Source: Phytoseiulus persimilis
Lineage: Eukaryota; Arthropoda; Arachnida; Mesostigmata; Phytoseiidae
Assembly (NCBI GenBank): GCA_037576195.1
Contig: CM075101.1
Location: 1,612,001 to 1,676,000 of the forward strand
Direction of reading: 5' to 3'
Length of the DNA: 64,000 nt
Shown one piece after another: positions 1 to 12,900 of this stretch; the first letter of the stretch is position 1; each line of letters starts with the position of its first letter. Under the pieces are notes generated by a model, which had not been told where the DNA came from, did not search any database, and saw nothing but the letters and a program-made list of their open reading frames with translations. The translations under genes and the position numbers were made by a program.

Positions 1-2089
1 CGGCTCTTGTTTTTTACTTTTGTCGAGCAAAAACTCCGCTGCAATGACCGTGACTTCGAACGACAAACAGTTGATGAATGAATCTTCGAATGAACGCGTG
101 GAAGATGAATAGATGATTGGTTCATGTACATTACACCTTATATGATGATATTGACTGGAACGAAGACTGTAGGCGGAACTTGACAGAATTATCCCCAGCC
201 TCATTCTCGACTCCTGAGATCCTCGATCGGTTTCGGTGATCCAATCCCAAGAGAACGTCTTTTGTACCAAAACCATCCACCTTCTACCGAGAGGAAAACT
301 GACTGATAACCAAGTGATTGATCAGTTGACGATGCTCATGCGATTTTCCACTCGTCTTGCCAACCTTTAGCTGACAGTCGGGCTACCCGCGCATCCCTCC
401 TAACAAACAAATATTTACTCACACGGTGATGATGTCAATGATAATACAAGGGATTCTCCAAGAAGAAATCTCACTCAGATGATGTCATCTGAGTCTCTGG
501 TAGCTCCTTTAGGAGACAGTATAGCTTACCCGTGCTCATGTGGGCGGCATGAAATGCACCATTCTTTTGCAAGGAAGTGCTAGCACATGTATCATGACCA
601 CAGCCACCGCCGTTCCACCCACCTCGATGATTTTCGGGAGCAATCGGCCTCGTTGTATCAAGGCGTATCATGGAATCTATGGAAGAGAGGGTTCACTGTG
701 CCCTGGCTGATGTGGAATCTCACTTGAGTTACTCGAACTATCTTTCATGATGTCTTGCCGTCGACGGATCAACTTGGACACTTAAGCGAGAAAGCTATGG
801 AGAGCATTCGAGCGAAGTTGGCGAACTAATTGTGTGAGTTCATTGTCGAGAACTACTCCACCATGGCTGACCATTGTGGAAGCAGTGTGGTTCAGCCTAA
901 AAGTCGAACGCATCGTTGCGTTTCCGATCACGATTCCGTGTAGCTCGCAGTGACGCTCCCCAAGTACGATATGAAAGTCATGATGGCCCACTGATGTTAC
1001 TGAGTACTTCGGGAGCCTTGAACGTTAGAACACAACAGACGCATGAATTCGGTGTACAGCAGGCTTTTCGTTTCATTCTATCGTTTCGCCGTACCCACCG
1101 ACCCCTCGGTAGATACTTGTCGCTAGAGGGCTTCCCATTGACACAGTGATCTTCGAGGCGGCCCGGTTCTTCGTGCACGACGAGCCGCCACCCGCTGTTG
1201 GAACCGGAAAATGATAGTTCAGTTATCGGATTCGAGGCATAGAGAACATCCCATCCGCCTTAAGTCGGGTTCTTGTTGTGGAGCATGGATATACCAAGAG
1301 GTTTCGCAATCACCTAGGGCGTAATCGACACAGGAATCGCGGGTAGCCCACCTAAATCACAATTTTCGGTGATAACGAAAAGACAGGGTGTCGTTCTCGT
1401 CGCGACCCACTACCCGTAAGTGCGATGGTTTGATTCAGTCGGGAAATGGATGTGGGAGGGCCTGCTCGGGAGTAGACGATGACACTCACTCCCCGAGTTG
1501 TTTCTTCCCAGTCCAGATTCAATTATCAAAGTTTCTGGTGTCAATCCTGTCTCACTGCAATCACAGCCTCTTATCATGAGTACGTGTCTGATCCCGCAGA
1601 ATATTCCCTTTTTTACTCGTTATTGTTTCCACTGGTTATATTCGATCAACGTTACTGTGGTTGTCCAGATATGTCGTGATCCTGTTACCGAAGCTCCCCA
1701 ACTTGCGAGATTTGCGCTATGTGCAGCGAGGCACCGCTCTCATTTTCGTTGAAGCACTGAGGCTCGGACTCCGGAATATGGCCTGTAGTCGGACGGATTT
1801 TCTATAATTGTCGTGTGCCGCAGCCGTGATGCCCCGTAGTCGTTCACAGATGGAGCAAACAAACAAACAGATTGAGAGTACACAGCCATCCAGCGGTCTA
1901 TTGTAGAGAGACCACGTGATCTGTAAGAGTCGTAGATTGGAGGGCAAACAGAACACGCAATGCTGTAGATATCAAAGACAGAAGAACGGACGGACAAGAA
2001 ATCCCAGGCGGTTTCCTGCTAATCGCTCGACCAAGCGCCCTCCTTCGCTCCCATTTTTTCTCGTTTCGCCTGGGAAACCAATCGCCAAC

Positions 2090-2170
2090 ACCATCGTCTC
2101 CCCCACCCGCCGGTCTGTCGCCTCGCCAACCAGCCATAAAGTCAACCAACCAGCCGATGAGCCGGTTGCT
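2090..2170. repeat. degenerate CCAG/CAAC tetranucleotide tract
   Basis: The stretch repeats words such as CCAACCAG, CCAGCC and AGCCGG without strict periodicity. It resembles tracts near 8.87-9.25 kb and 60.18-60.24 kb that lie just upstream of recognised genes, so it may mark a promoter or 5' UTR. No gene is visible beside it. Confidence 0.35.
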
Positions 2171-2699
2171 GAACAAGCGAAGAAAGAAACCAAGTTACTC
2201 CATGGCTTGCTTTACACGACTTACCTGATAGCGCTACACGCGAACTCCTTCTGTCTATTCCAGGTTGACTACAGTTTCTTGAACCTGAGATAGTTTTACT
2301 TGTCGGTAGCGCGCGTTCGTTTCGACGTGCCATATACGTATTGTTACAGTATAACCACTGCTACTACCATGATTGATATATTGATTGGTATCATTGATCG
2401 ATACGGTGGAGTAGAAACTAGACGTGAAGACAAGTTATGAGTTGGTCAGAGGGAGCTGATGTTTGGCGATTGTAGTGGACAGCAAGAAGACTAAGAGTCG
2501 TGAGAAAACACGTTGAACTTACGAAGGTAGAAGGGTGATGAAAAGATTATCAAACAAAGGCGACTGAGGAACCGAAACCGAAATACAATTCAGTGGGCTC
2601 GATCTAGATACGACCAGCACCGGTAACCGAACAATCTACTACTTGATGTTTTATACGTTTGAGGTGACGTTGACTGATGTCAATCTGTCTGCACTGGAT

Positions 2700-2770
2700 A
2701 ATGTCACTTGATGGTGATGATAACCACGATGATGCTGATACCGATGATGATATTGATGGTGTTGTAATCA
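2700..2770. repeat. degenerate GAT/ATG trinucleotide tract
   Basis: Interrupted runs of GATGATG and TGATGAT units, with ACCGATGATGATATTGATGG in the middle. This is an imperfect trinucleotide microsatellite. A second, ATTATC-like tract lies about 400 bp downstream (3126-3200). Confidence 0.6.
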
Positions 2771-3659
2771 TTGTAGAGTAGCGTGAGCAGCAGCAGTTAT
2801 TACGGTAGACATCTGCAACACCAATCTGTGCGGTAGGCGACCAATGTACCAGCTGTAGTGATCTAGAAAAACATTGTGCGGGAATGGTGATGATAAGTGT
2901 GTTGAAAATGATTATGATGCTGAGAACGATAGAAACGGAGACTGAAGACGACTTTCGACGAGAAGGCCTCTGGTGACTCTACGAGCGGTGCCCAATGACC
3001 CGACGTGGAGTCACGCGCACAGGCCTAGCACAAACTCTGCCTGTAACGAGCTTGGCAAAGAGCTGCTTATCCTGTGGAACAGTTTCACTAAACTGATAGT
3101 GAGACTGTAATTATCGAAGTCCGTAATGCTGTTTTCATTATCATTATCATTTGGTATCAATAAAATTGTCACGATTATTATGATCATTGTCGATACAACT
3201 ACCGTTGATCAATGAGATTGACAGCTAGGCTGTATTTATTATGCCCACCAGCGTATCGAGGACTTTTTTTGTCAGGAACTGCAGCAGTGCGATTTGGCAC
3301 TGGAACGCGACATTTCTACCCTGAAACTAGTCCTGAATACTCCGAGCGGTGAAGCTCGACGGCTGTACTGGCCGACCGGCTTCCAACGCTTCGTGGCGTG
3401 CTGTAGTGGGAGGCGTAATCCCAGAAGTTGAATAGAAGTGTTTATCATGAGGGAGCAATGGGGACTGACGGGACCTTGAAGAACAAATGCATTTCTGTTC
3501 AACTGTGTTAGTACTCTTCAGTTGTGGTGATTTGAAACCCGGTTCTATTGACTTGATGTAAGGATAAATAAAATTTGGATGCCACCAGTGCGGACTTGGT
3601 TTGGTATTAATTCTTCCTAGCAATCATGTTCCTGAGTGTACGCTTCCTGATTCCGGGAA

Positions 3660-3967
3660 GTCTTATGTGACCGGGGCGGGGTTCTACGATTTGGAGGTGG
3701 AGTTTCAATGCCTGAGCTGTCTCACCCAAAAGTTCACAGGTTTCAGGGGCGTGCCCACTTTTTTTCGTTAAAGGATCTGATAATGATGACGACGAGGATC
3801 ATCACAGTCGCGAGCTTCTTATGACGCAATCAACATGGTTTTCAAACCTGTGAGGATGCTTCTTTTGAGACTCAATCTTCGCGGGATGGTTTCATACCTC
3901 GGAGTAGAATAAAATCCACCCGTCCCTATATGATGGAGTAATCAGAAGGGGCCTGGGTACGCCACTG
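3660..3967 (-). mobile_element. degraded non-autonomous DNA transposon, copy A
   Basis: Read on the minus strand, the right border begins CAGTGGCGTACCCAGGCCCC, a terminus common to several DNA-transposon groups in invertebrates. The interior matches 14473-14820 in opposite orientation: both share CAGGTTTGAAAACCATGTTG followed by a common ATTGCGTCAT, then more diverged sequence on either side for roughly 150-300 bp. Copy A and copy B therefore belong to one old, dispersed family. The far end of each copy is not sharp and I see no clean target-site duplication. There is no transposase, so it would have depended on a helper. The superfamily is not assigned. Confidence 0.6.
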
Positions 3968-4297
3968 ACAGATGTTTGAAGACTTCACGCCCTGGAACAA
4001 ACTCCGAGAATTCGGACTGATGTGTGTCCCCGCAGAGCCGCACACTCGACCAGCTTGCTGAAGATCCCGCCTGGGGATCCTAATTCCAGATAGAGGAAGA
4101 TGATCGCCAGTAGCAGTATTTTGAGGAAATTCGCGTTTAATCGTCGAAGCGGAGACTACATCGTCTATGGCGAGAGAAGGGAGGAGGGAAACCGATGTTC
4201 CTATTCAGGGCCTGCACAGTAGGCTAGGATTGGAAGCAAATACAGTCGGATTTCTGAGTTCGGAAAATGGTCTCAAGATTGTCAAAATAATTGAAGA

Positions 4298-6347
4298 AGA
4301 TCAAACTCTATCGACAATGAACTGAATCTGCTCCATCAGACTTGTTTCAACGTCCTGAGATCGATCAAAGAGGGCCTGAGGAGGGCAAACATCTTCTCGG
4401 CCATTTTCGGCACACAGCGCGCCGCTCACGGTGAGCTGTTGGCGGGAATTAAACGCGAAATTCAATCAATCATGGAGAGTTATGCGGTAAGTTTGTCAGA
4501 AAGACTCGTATTTTCCAACATCGTGATCGGGGGTGAAGTCGAACATCTTCCGACTTTTTCCCTCAAAACCCGGAAAAAGCACTTCTCTCAGGTGCATCGG
4601 AAGAGCATATTTAGGATTCTATAATTTTGCACTAGTGAACTAGGGAATCAGGTAGCCATGACAACTACGCTATGAGTCGTCCTCCTCCGTTGAACGGGAA
4701 ACAGGAATTCGTATCTTTGGAAGCACTGGGGATGAACGATGATGTCCCAGAGTTCACCTTCATCAGCTTTGGATGATCGCTTCTTTGTTTCCATTTCCTC
4801 CTTGTTATTCTTCGCGATGACAGATAGAAGGAGAAGAATTGTGAAGACAACTTTTGCCAGGTCATTGTGCTGCTCAACTTGATCACGACACTCTTTCGTC
4901 AATGTCCCACCGTTGTGGCTCAAACTCGGGAAACTTCTGGGAACGTACAAGTCCGATTTTCGCACTAATGATTCATACCTCGAACCTGTGCTGGAATTTC
5001 TCAGAGACGCAACGACTTTCTCAAGCAACGGTTAGAGAAAGAGTGTCATGACTGAAGTCGTTATTCACAGTGAAATCTAGCACCATGACAGAGAAAGTAA
5101 ATTCTCCGAAGAACTAGCATCCCACTGTAGAATCAAAACAGGGCACGAGCTTCGTGAGCACAAGAAAAAAACACGGGCGACATCTGAGGAAGCACGGTCA
5201 TTTTACCGGTTCCCCTGGTAATTAGTACCCGTTTTCCAGCTTGGCCCTCGACGTGACTCCACCGCAATTGCCAACTGGCGACATGGCGTCAGCACAATTC
5301 TTATGTTGGTCGCTTCTCAGGGGGGGAGAGATGTTGACATTTTGGACAGGACTTCAATCGAGACTCGAGGGGAGGATGACGTTCCTTGAGTATCAGCGAC
5401 TTGATATTTGATCCTGACGGTTCTGAAGCTTCGTTACCGAAGTCAGATTCTCTCCTCCGGAGAGCTGCCGGATATGCCATGCGGGTCCGATAACTGCGGA
5501 GAACAACAGCTTATTACTCTGAGTCAAGGCCCCTGGAACGAAGATGTTAGCGACTCTTGTGCGAAGTTTGTTACGAGTCACTCGGGAGACAGCCTGGAAC
5601 CTTGTTGGCTCGTGAGTCGATTTGAGCACATGTACCTTGGGGGTAGCCCCATTGATTGAGCTCAAAACTGCGAAGTGACCGCGTAACTGCTCGAGCACCC
5701 CCTTCTCTGAATTTACTATCGACCACAACACGAGATCTGCATTAAATCCAGATGAAGGAACTCGAATCGTTCTTTGTCGCGAAGACACCACGAGGGCCCA
5801 TCTGCCGCTAGGCGTTTCTTTCACCAGCGCGAAACGATGCACACCCTACCGGCCGAGTCCCAGATAGAAACTTTTGGTGGTTCCCATGGAATCAATCGGG
5901 ACCACTGAACTAGTAGTCGAAGTTCATCACCCTTGAGGAAATCAACGAGAAACTTCAGCACGTTTCCCACTTGCTCAGCCTTTCTATCGCACAATGCGGT
6001 AGGCCTCACTCCATAGGAGCTTGATTGTTACCTGCCAAGGATTTTGCTCAACAATATCCCGCTGTCAAACAATACGGTACCTCAGCGCATCGAAGACGTG
6101 TGACGGTGGGGAAGACTCGATCGAAGGCTGACCGAAACATTGACAGCATCATCGACGGTCCCGAATAGATGGCCATGTCATCGACGGAAGTTCAATCTTG
6201 TCACAGTCAGCGCTCGAGTCAGGCCCATTCGACACATACAGGTCATACCTGGAGACAGAAGATAGCGTCTGGCACATCGGAGAAGATGAAGTCGAGCAGA
6301 TAACCATCGCGATGAGTGGGCTGTCTGATGAGCAGAAGACACTTTAA
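4298..6347 (+). CDS. candidate gene of unknown function (exon-like segments only)
   Basis: Three open plus-strand segments fit one reading phase. The first (about 4301-4486) ends at a GTAAGT donor. The second (5447-5611) follows a CAG acceptor and ends at GTGAGT. The third (6207-6347) follows TCACAG and ends in TAA. All junctions are phase 0, so they could be joined without a frame change. The first encodes a helical stretch ending REIQSIMESYA, the second is Cys/Ser-rich, and the third is acidic with LETEDSVWHIGEDEVEQ. I recognise no family and see no start exon. The long open frame on the opposite strand (5393-5842) may equally be the meaningful one, or both may be chance. This is a prompt for transcript evidence rather than a firm gene. 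Confidence 0.25.
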
Positions 6348-8869
6348 CTGTGTAATTGGTCTCGGAGCAATTCCTCCCTGGGACAATTCACGTCATGAAT
6401 GTCAGCCAAACGGGAATCGCCTCAGTTTATGGTGGTGGTATTAGCTCGGAGAAGAGGGGCAAGCTCATTGTTTGGGGGAAAATATGGAGTCGTGCTTTCG
6501 CTCATTCTGCTTGAAAAGTGTGTTGGTGCGGCAGTTGCACGTGGGAGGACCGTATTCATTCCCGGAAGCGAAGACAGTGTGGCTATTTCGTGGATTTCCA
6601 AGCCCAAGTTTCCTCATAACTTATGTTTTCCATCCCCCTCTCCCGAGAATGAAAGAAGCATCCATCGAAAATTCCGGGACGCTCAATATCGTTCATCATC
6701 CGAGTACTTGTGGGAGAACTTACGATTCGCAAGGCGTTGCGGGGATACTCCGTTTTTCAAGAAACTGCTTCCGATATCCGAGCTCGACATACACCCTGAC
6801 TTTCGAGTCAGATTCCACAGGTGGTTCATTTTCCTGCAAAACGTAGCACGCTCAATTGCTCTGGAGTTTTCGACAGAAACTTCCGGAAAAGAAAAATAGA
6901 CCCCGGAAATTCGCACGCAGTCATCTTCGGAGTACTTGCGAAAAATGCACCGGAGAGCCTACGAAATCTTCTCAAGTAAAATTCTGGCGACGATGGTTCA
7001 ACTTGGGTTTCAAATGAGAAGAGTTCTACTCGATGTCGACAGATGTTGTGGAAGCTGATTTGGAATGAGGAACCTCCAATGAGGTTCAGCTGTGCGTGTT
7101 TCCGCGCGGTGTCTTCTTCTCAGCCCGCATCTCACTGAGTCGTCTCGCTTCCGGAGCCGGTAGTTGTTTTGAGCCCTTGGAGTGTGTTCGCTAATATTCT
7201 CGGCGGACGGCATCTGGAATCTGCGTCAATTCCAGCATCGCCATATGCTCAGAGAAGCATGCAAAACGATACGTGCATGTAGACGGAGTCTCCTGCCCGG
7301 GATGCTTCTTTTACGACGTAGACGACAACCGTAGAGCGAGCAGCGGGCTCCGAGACACTTCCTCTCCCATCGGCCTGTTGTACCTTTGAATGCCTATTTT
7401 TTTCTGAAATTTGAAGTTCTATCATGATGATGGCGCACATCACACGATTGATGATCTCCTTACTAGCCTGGGACCGATTGAAGAATCGATCTGCCGTGGA
7501 TGCAACGAAACAACTCGTAGAAAGCTGGGAACTTGAAGACATAGGATCGAAGGTTGATCTGTATCATGCAACACTCATCATCTGCGACATGCAATCGGGC
7601 TCTGATTGAACCATAAACCATAATTTGGAAGCATTGGTGAACTGAGGCTCGCTGTTCGGGACGCTTGCAGTGTTCAGAGCGGTTTAATGCTGCGCTTGTA
7701 GTTCCGCAATTACTTCCGAGCTCCCGGCGTTTCTCGAGCTTAGCTGCAGGGATTCTAAATTGGACTCCATTGGTCCGTAGATCATTCCCAAGTTATGTCT
7801 CATACCGGTGAAACTTGATGGTCCGAGAAGATATAAGATATTCTCGGGGAATGCTTCCCTTACATTGTCACCTACAATCGATACCCCTGTAGAACCTCAT
7901 TGAAACACACTCGGACCCTCAAGCCGCTAAGCTGTAGAAAGGAAACTCAGTGATCGGAATCGAGAATATGGGTGTAACCGAGGACACTCACTTCAATTCA
8001 AGTCAATACAGCGGGATTCGGCAACGACTGGTTTCGTCGAAATTCCGGCGATAGTCATCCTAGATCATCCATGTAAGAACATGATTGAATGAATATTTCA
8101 ATCTTTCAGTGATTCTCGCATCGAAGTTCCATTATATGCATTCGCCTATTCATGCATCGATAGATGGTGATCGATCGATAATGCCTGAACCTCTGAGCTG
8201 TATTCATAATTGACTGCTATCGGGTCAGAATCCCTCTAAGTCCGTTACAATGGGGCTGTACTCTCTCATGATACTCTCACAGATAACGACGGATCATAAG
8301 CTTATCCGCTTCAACTTCTCTGATCAGATCGATGTGAGTCCTTACATTCGCTTTCATTCCAGGACACTACGCAACGCCGCGCGAATGAGCACTCATTGCG
8401 CTTGCCTCTCAAAAATTCCATGGCAAATATCCTTCAGTTGGAGCTGTAATTCTCTGAGCTTCATCCCGTCAGGAAGCAGAAGCTGGTACGCGGGCTAAAC
8501 GGTCCGCGAGCTTGGGTGCATTCATTCGAAAACAAATGACATCGGTTTAAGTGGAATTTTTGAACGATGTCATGTATTTCCGAATAATGAAGCACCTAGC
8601 AATTAGCTCGGTACAAGTGAACTCTTCCGGCGTCCGTGTTCTGCCTCCGACTATTGAGTTCGTCCTAATCGCGGTAGCTGAACAATGTCTCGGACTATCT
8701 TTCTCGTTTCCTCTCTCTCTCAACCGTTGCCTTTACTGCTGCACACCGTTGCATTACGAATCGACGACTGTCGTCCAATTGGCTGTCTGGTTGACTGTTC
8801 CTCGGCTTGGCCCGTCTTGAGAGAACTGAGCCAAACGGCACTGGTTCGCGCGTCGTCAAAGAGAAAACT
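6348..8869. other. unassigned stretch
   Basis: Between about 6400 and 6900 three frames are open at once (the longest 166 codons), which is more typical of low stop density than of a gene; none looks familiar. The part near 8080-8200 is rich in ATGA/ATTGA words. No RNA gene or mobile element is recognised. Confidence 0.4.
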
Positions 8870-9250
8870 CTAGCTCGAACTGTAGAGCTCGCGGGGTGGC
8901 TGGCCGACGGCCGAGCTGACTGGCTTGAGTCTAGCTGAGACTGCGTTTGGTCTGCTGGCCGGCTGACCGGGCGAACGGCTATTGGGTAACTTTCTCGCAA
9001 GCGAGCCAGCTAGCTGATGACTGTCTTGTTGGTTTGCGAGCCTGTCTTCCTGCCTCTGCTGCTGGGTGTCTGTTGTTGGCCAGCACGAAAGGCGACAGCA
9101 GCGGCGACTGCATCAGGACCTAGAGAGAGAGGTCGCGCGAGCCAGCGACCGACCGACCAACCCGGCAAGCGCCAAACAGGGCTCGGTAGGCTACTGCTGG
9201 TCGCGAGCAAGCAGCCGGGCAAATAGGCAGCCAGCCAGCCAGCTAGCGCA
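8870..9250. promoter_or_regulatory. CAGC/CTGG tetranucleotide-rich tract upstream of the SBK-type kinase
   Basis: The sequence is dominated by words such as CTGGCTG, CCAGC, GACCGACC and AGCCAGCCAGCC, with many short palindromes such as AGCTAGCT. It lies about 0.7-1.0 kb upstream of the kinase start codon. Its position suggests a promoter or 5' UTR region, but I see no TATA box and cannot place a start site. Similar tracts occur near 2.1, 40.4, 46.8 and 60.2 kb. Confidence 0.35.
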
Positions 9251-9929
9251 CTCGATTCCGCCAGCTTTTCCCGTCTACCTACTCGGCTGCCATACGACTT
9301 GCCCATAGCACAGCGGAGGATCGTTCGGGTGTTGGTTTGTTAACGCTGGCAACCTATGCACAATTTGTGAGACTGACCCCGCCTCCGCAAACATGCTGGC
9401 TTCGCGCAACGGTTCACAGCTCAGCTGATCACGGCTCTAACTGGTTCTTGCCGTCCCTTCGTCGGCGCTTCCCGGACGTGTTGTTGTGGTCGGTGTTGTC
9501 ATCGCGGCGTTCATCGCCGTGCTCCATCGTGTAACCTGGGAGGCTCTTCCAACACCCCTCTCGAATTTTGCCGGAACTCGTTCGTCTCAACTGCTCAACC
9601 TGCCCATTGGCGCAGGCGGACTGCAACAGTGTCTCGCAAAACGCTGGGCCAACTTCAAGATGACCACCTTCACCACCGCCGCCAGTGGCATTAGCGTTAA
9701 GTGGTTCGGGGTCATTCAGTGTCCGTGATTTGTACCCGACTCGCAGGCCCGGGTACGATTCAACAGCTTGACGTCCTGCACGTACACCAATACACAAGCC
9801 ACCTCGGGAGGATTCATAGTAGACGGACTGCTGTGCTCGGTTCATGATCCTTCCTCGATACCTGAGATAGTCAGGCATCTGTCGTGTTCACTCATCACTC
9901 GACCAGAACTCTGGTTCAGGAAGTGCATC

Positions 9930-12900
9930 ATGGAGACAAGTCTCAAACGATCTGCGACCATTTCTCGAGTACGAGAGCTGACTCTGCCCTGGATGGACGA
10001 CATCGACGAGGAGTACGACATCCTCAGAGAAATCGGATCTGGTGATTATGGAAAAGTATCATTGGCCAAGAACAGATTCACTGCTACAGAGGTAGGTGTG
10101 GAGTGGCAACTGTCGTGAGTCGTGACTATGTTCGACTCCAGATTCGCATGCTTCAGCACGGAATGTTCGATGATATCTGTGGTGCTCATCGACTGCTCTT
10201 TTGCAACTTATTCGAACGAGACCCAGGGAAGATCCTTTCTTCGCAAACCCAAGCGATTGGATCGAGCCCGTGCACCGGGATGTGCACGTTTCTTTGTCCA
10301 TTGCTGCCACACTCCTTCGCTCCCCTCCCCCCATACAAGCTACGGATCTACGACATCTGTTCTTGAACTGTAGAAATCCCGATTCCAAAACACTGCGGAA
10401 ATGCATCGACGCCCTCGGAAAAACGTTGGTCAGTGGGAGGGAGTCGCATGAAGATATTGGCAGTCTCTCACTGGATCTTGCGCACTTCAAGTCCAAGGTC
10501 CTAGTTTGGGAGGCTCAGCTTCCTGACAGAGCGAGAAACGTCGACAGGATCAGTCTGGTTTCAGGATGCTCGTTGATACCGTTTTTGAGCATTCGAAAGA
10601 GAAACTTCTCGCAGCTGGGGCCACTCACTGCCTGTTTTCGTACTCACTGGAGGTCGCGGTGGCTTCGTGTCGATATCCTCCTCGGAGACGGTCGAATCCG
10701 ATAGTTCTTCTGACTCGGCTTAAGAATCTCACTGTGACGCGGATTCATTCAACACGACCTCTGCATGCACTGAGATGCGCGCGTATCAAGAACTCTCGGG
10801 AAAACTACTCTGGAACTCTTCTCCGTTCCAGGTTGCGCTCAAAGCCGTGCCGAAGGCTACAACGTTATTGAGAGACTTCCTCATAGAGTTCCACTACTCG
10901 TATTTCCTATCGCCGCACCCCTGTATTCTGGACACTTACGACGTTTCATTTGAAACCACACATTACTACTACTTCGCACAGGAAGTCGCACCACTAGGAG
11001 ATTTATGGCAGGTGGGCATATAAATATTGGTTTGCTTCGTTTTCTCCAGTTCTCCTCCCAAGTCTTGGTCATATTAATCAGGTGACGTATCTCGATAATG
11101 CTATTAGCAAACCCAGTGAATGTTCTTCGGACCCTTTATCTGGCGTCGGGTATTTCATCACGTCAGACGACTAATCCTCAGTTTATCGCTGATCTCCATA
11201 GGTTATTGAACAAGAAGGTGGGCTAGAAGAATCTGATCTGAAAATTGTATTGCGACAAATCATACCCGCGCTGGAGTTCATGCATAGCAAAGACCTTGTA
11301 CATCGTGACGTGCGAGCGGAGAATATTTTGCTGTTTACACGAGATTTACGCAAAGTAAGTATTCGGACCCGTTTTCGATAAGTGGTCAACGAACCGATTT
11401 ATGTTTCTCATCGACCCGCACCCAAAGGTGAAGCTGACCGATTTCGGCCTGACGAGACGTGCAGGAACTTTGGTCAAGAAACGAACTCGATCGTTGCCGA
11501 CTTGTCCGCCTGAGATCTGGGAGATGGTCAATCTTGAAGGGTGAGCAGAGTTCCAAATTCCAAGCACTGAGACTGCTCAACTGAGCACTTACTCTTTCTG
11601 GAATCCATTCTATTAAACGGTCTTGCTTTGCAGGTACCACGTCGAACTTGGCTCTGACGTATGGCAGATCGCGATGCTCATTTTCATTGCACTCACAGAC
11701 CGCTTTCCGTGGGAGAAAGCCGATATCACGGATCCTAGGTGGGCACTTGACAGGTTCTGTCATTTGCATTTGAAAGGCACTCCGAATGTGGATTCAATAC
11801 TCCATTTCTCGAATCTGAAATAATTTGTAGATTCAACGACTTCCTGGAGTGGCAGAAGCGGAGAACGACGCGAACCCCCCGAGAATTCAAGCGGTTCACA
11901 CCTAGACTTTTGAGAATGCTCAGAAGGTGCGTGGTGGTCTTTTCCATGAGATTTCCGGTCCATCGACTCTTGCAATTTTCAGGGCGACCTTACAGCTGCA
12001 CTCTGACCTCAAAGTACTTGCCATCAGGGCTCACTACTCGGCTCTAAGCAACATCTTTTTTTTCTTGGCCTAAAAGCAATAACTCTCTCGAAATCGAACT
12101 TCACTAAAATGAGTTCGTCCACTCGATAGAGAAAGGATATGGGTACCATTGTACTTTCTCGGCATGAACTTGTCTTCCACATTGAAGAGCCATCGTCATT
12201 ATTAACTGTGGAGCGACACCCCTGCTGCTGCATTTTGCATATTTGAATGACTGCTCAGCTCGATTTCCAATACACTATAATTCAATCAACGGTTTTCCAG
12301 GCTCATGGAACAGAAGCCATCGAAGAGATACGATATCACCGAAGTGAACAAATATTACTCAGACCGCTGGATGCTTCTGAGACAGGGCAGCCGTTTCGAT
12401 TTGACGGCAGATGACGCATGTAAGATTCAGGAATCTCATCTCACTCTAGCACAAAGCAGCAAATTTCATGCCGTTAGGTGGACAAAACTATCTGAATGCT
12501 CCTTCGAGTTCTTCACCTATAATAGGTGGAGAATAAGTCACGAAGATAGATCTCGATCGGAGGACTCTGAATTGAAACCTTGAAAACGAAATCTGTTGAT
12601 TGGGAACACCAGAGCTGGAAATTCTCGCTACCCTTGGCTTCATGAAAACTCAGATGTCTCTCAGAATGGTTGAAAGTGTAGAAGATATTCTGTCTCGATC
12701 GGACGGTCGAGAGTCTGTTGGGCATTCCTGATAGAGATGCGTCACCGAGCAAGATTTCATTCAGTCTGATTTCGAGTGATTTCTTGTATTCAAACTTCGT
12801 CCACCTATTCTGGCGAGATTTGTTCGTACTCGTGGGGTGGAAATTATGATTAGAATGACTATTTGAATCCGCGGATGGAATTTATGCTTATTCACTCTTG

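Larger units (their letters stand above)
1..3655. other. gene-poor stretch with simple-sequence tracts
   Basis: I recognise no gene here. The open frames are short, overlap one another on both strands, and none matches a protein family I know. Three kinds of low-complexity sequence stand out: a CCAG/CCAAC-rich tract near 2090-2170, a GAT/ATG-rich tract near 2700-2770, and an ATT/ATC-rich tract near 3126-3200. The rest looks like plain intergenic DNA. Confidence 0.5.

Noticed and set aside
6399-6899. A 166-codon plus-strand open frame
   Set aside because: Two other frames are open over the same bases, it has no known domain, and frames of this length are expected by chance in a window this large.
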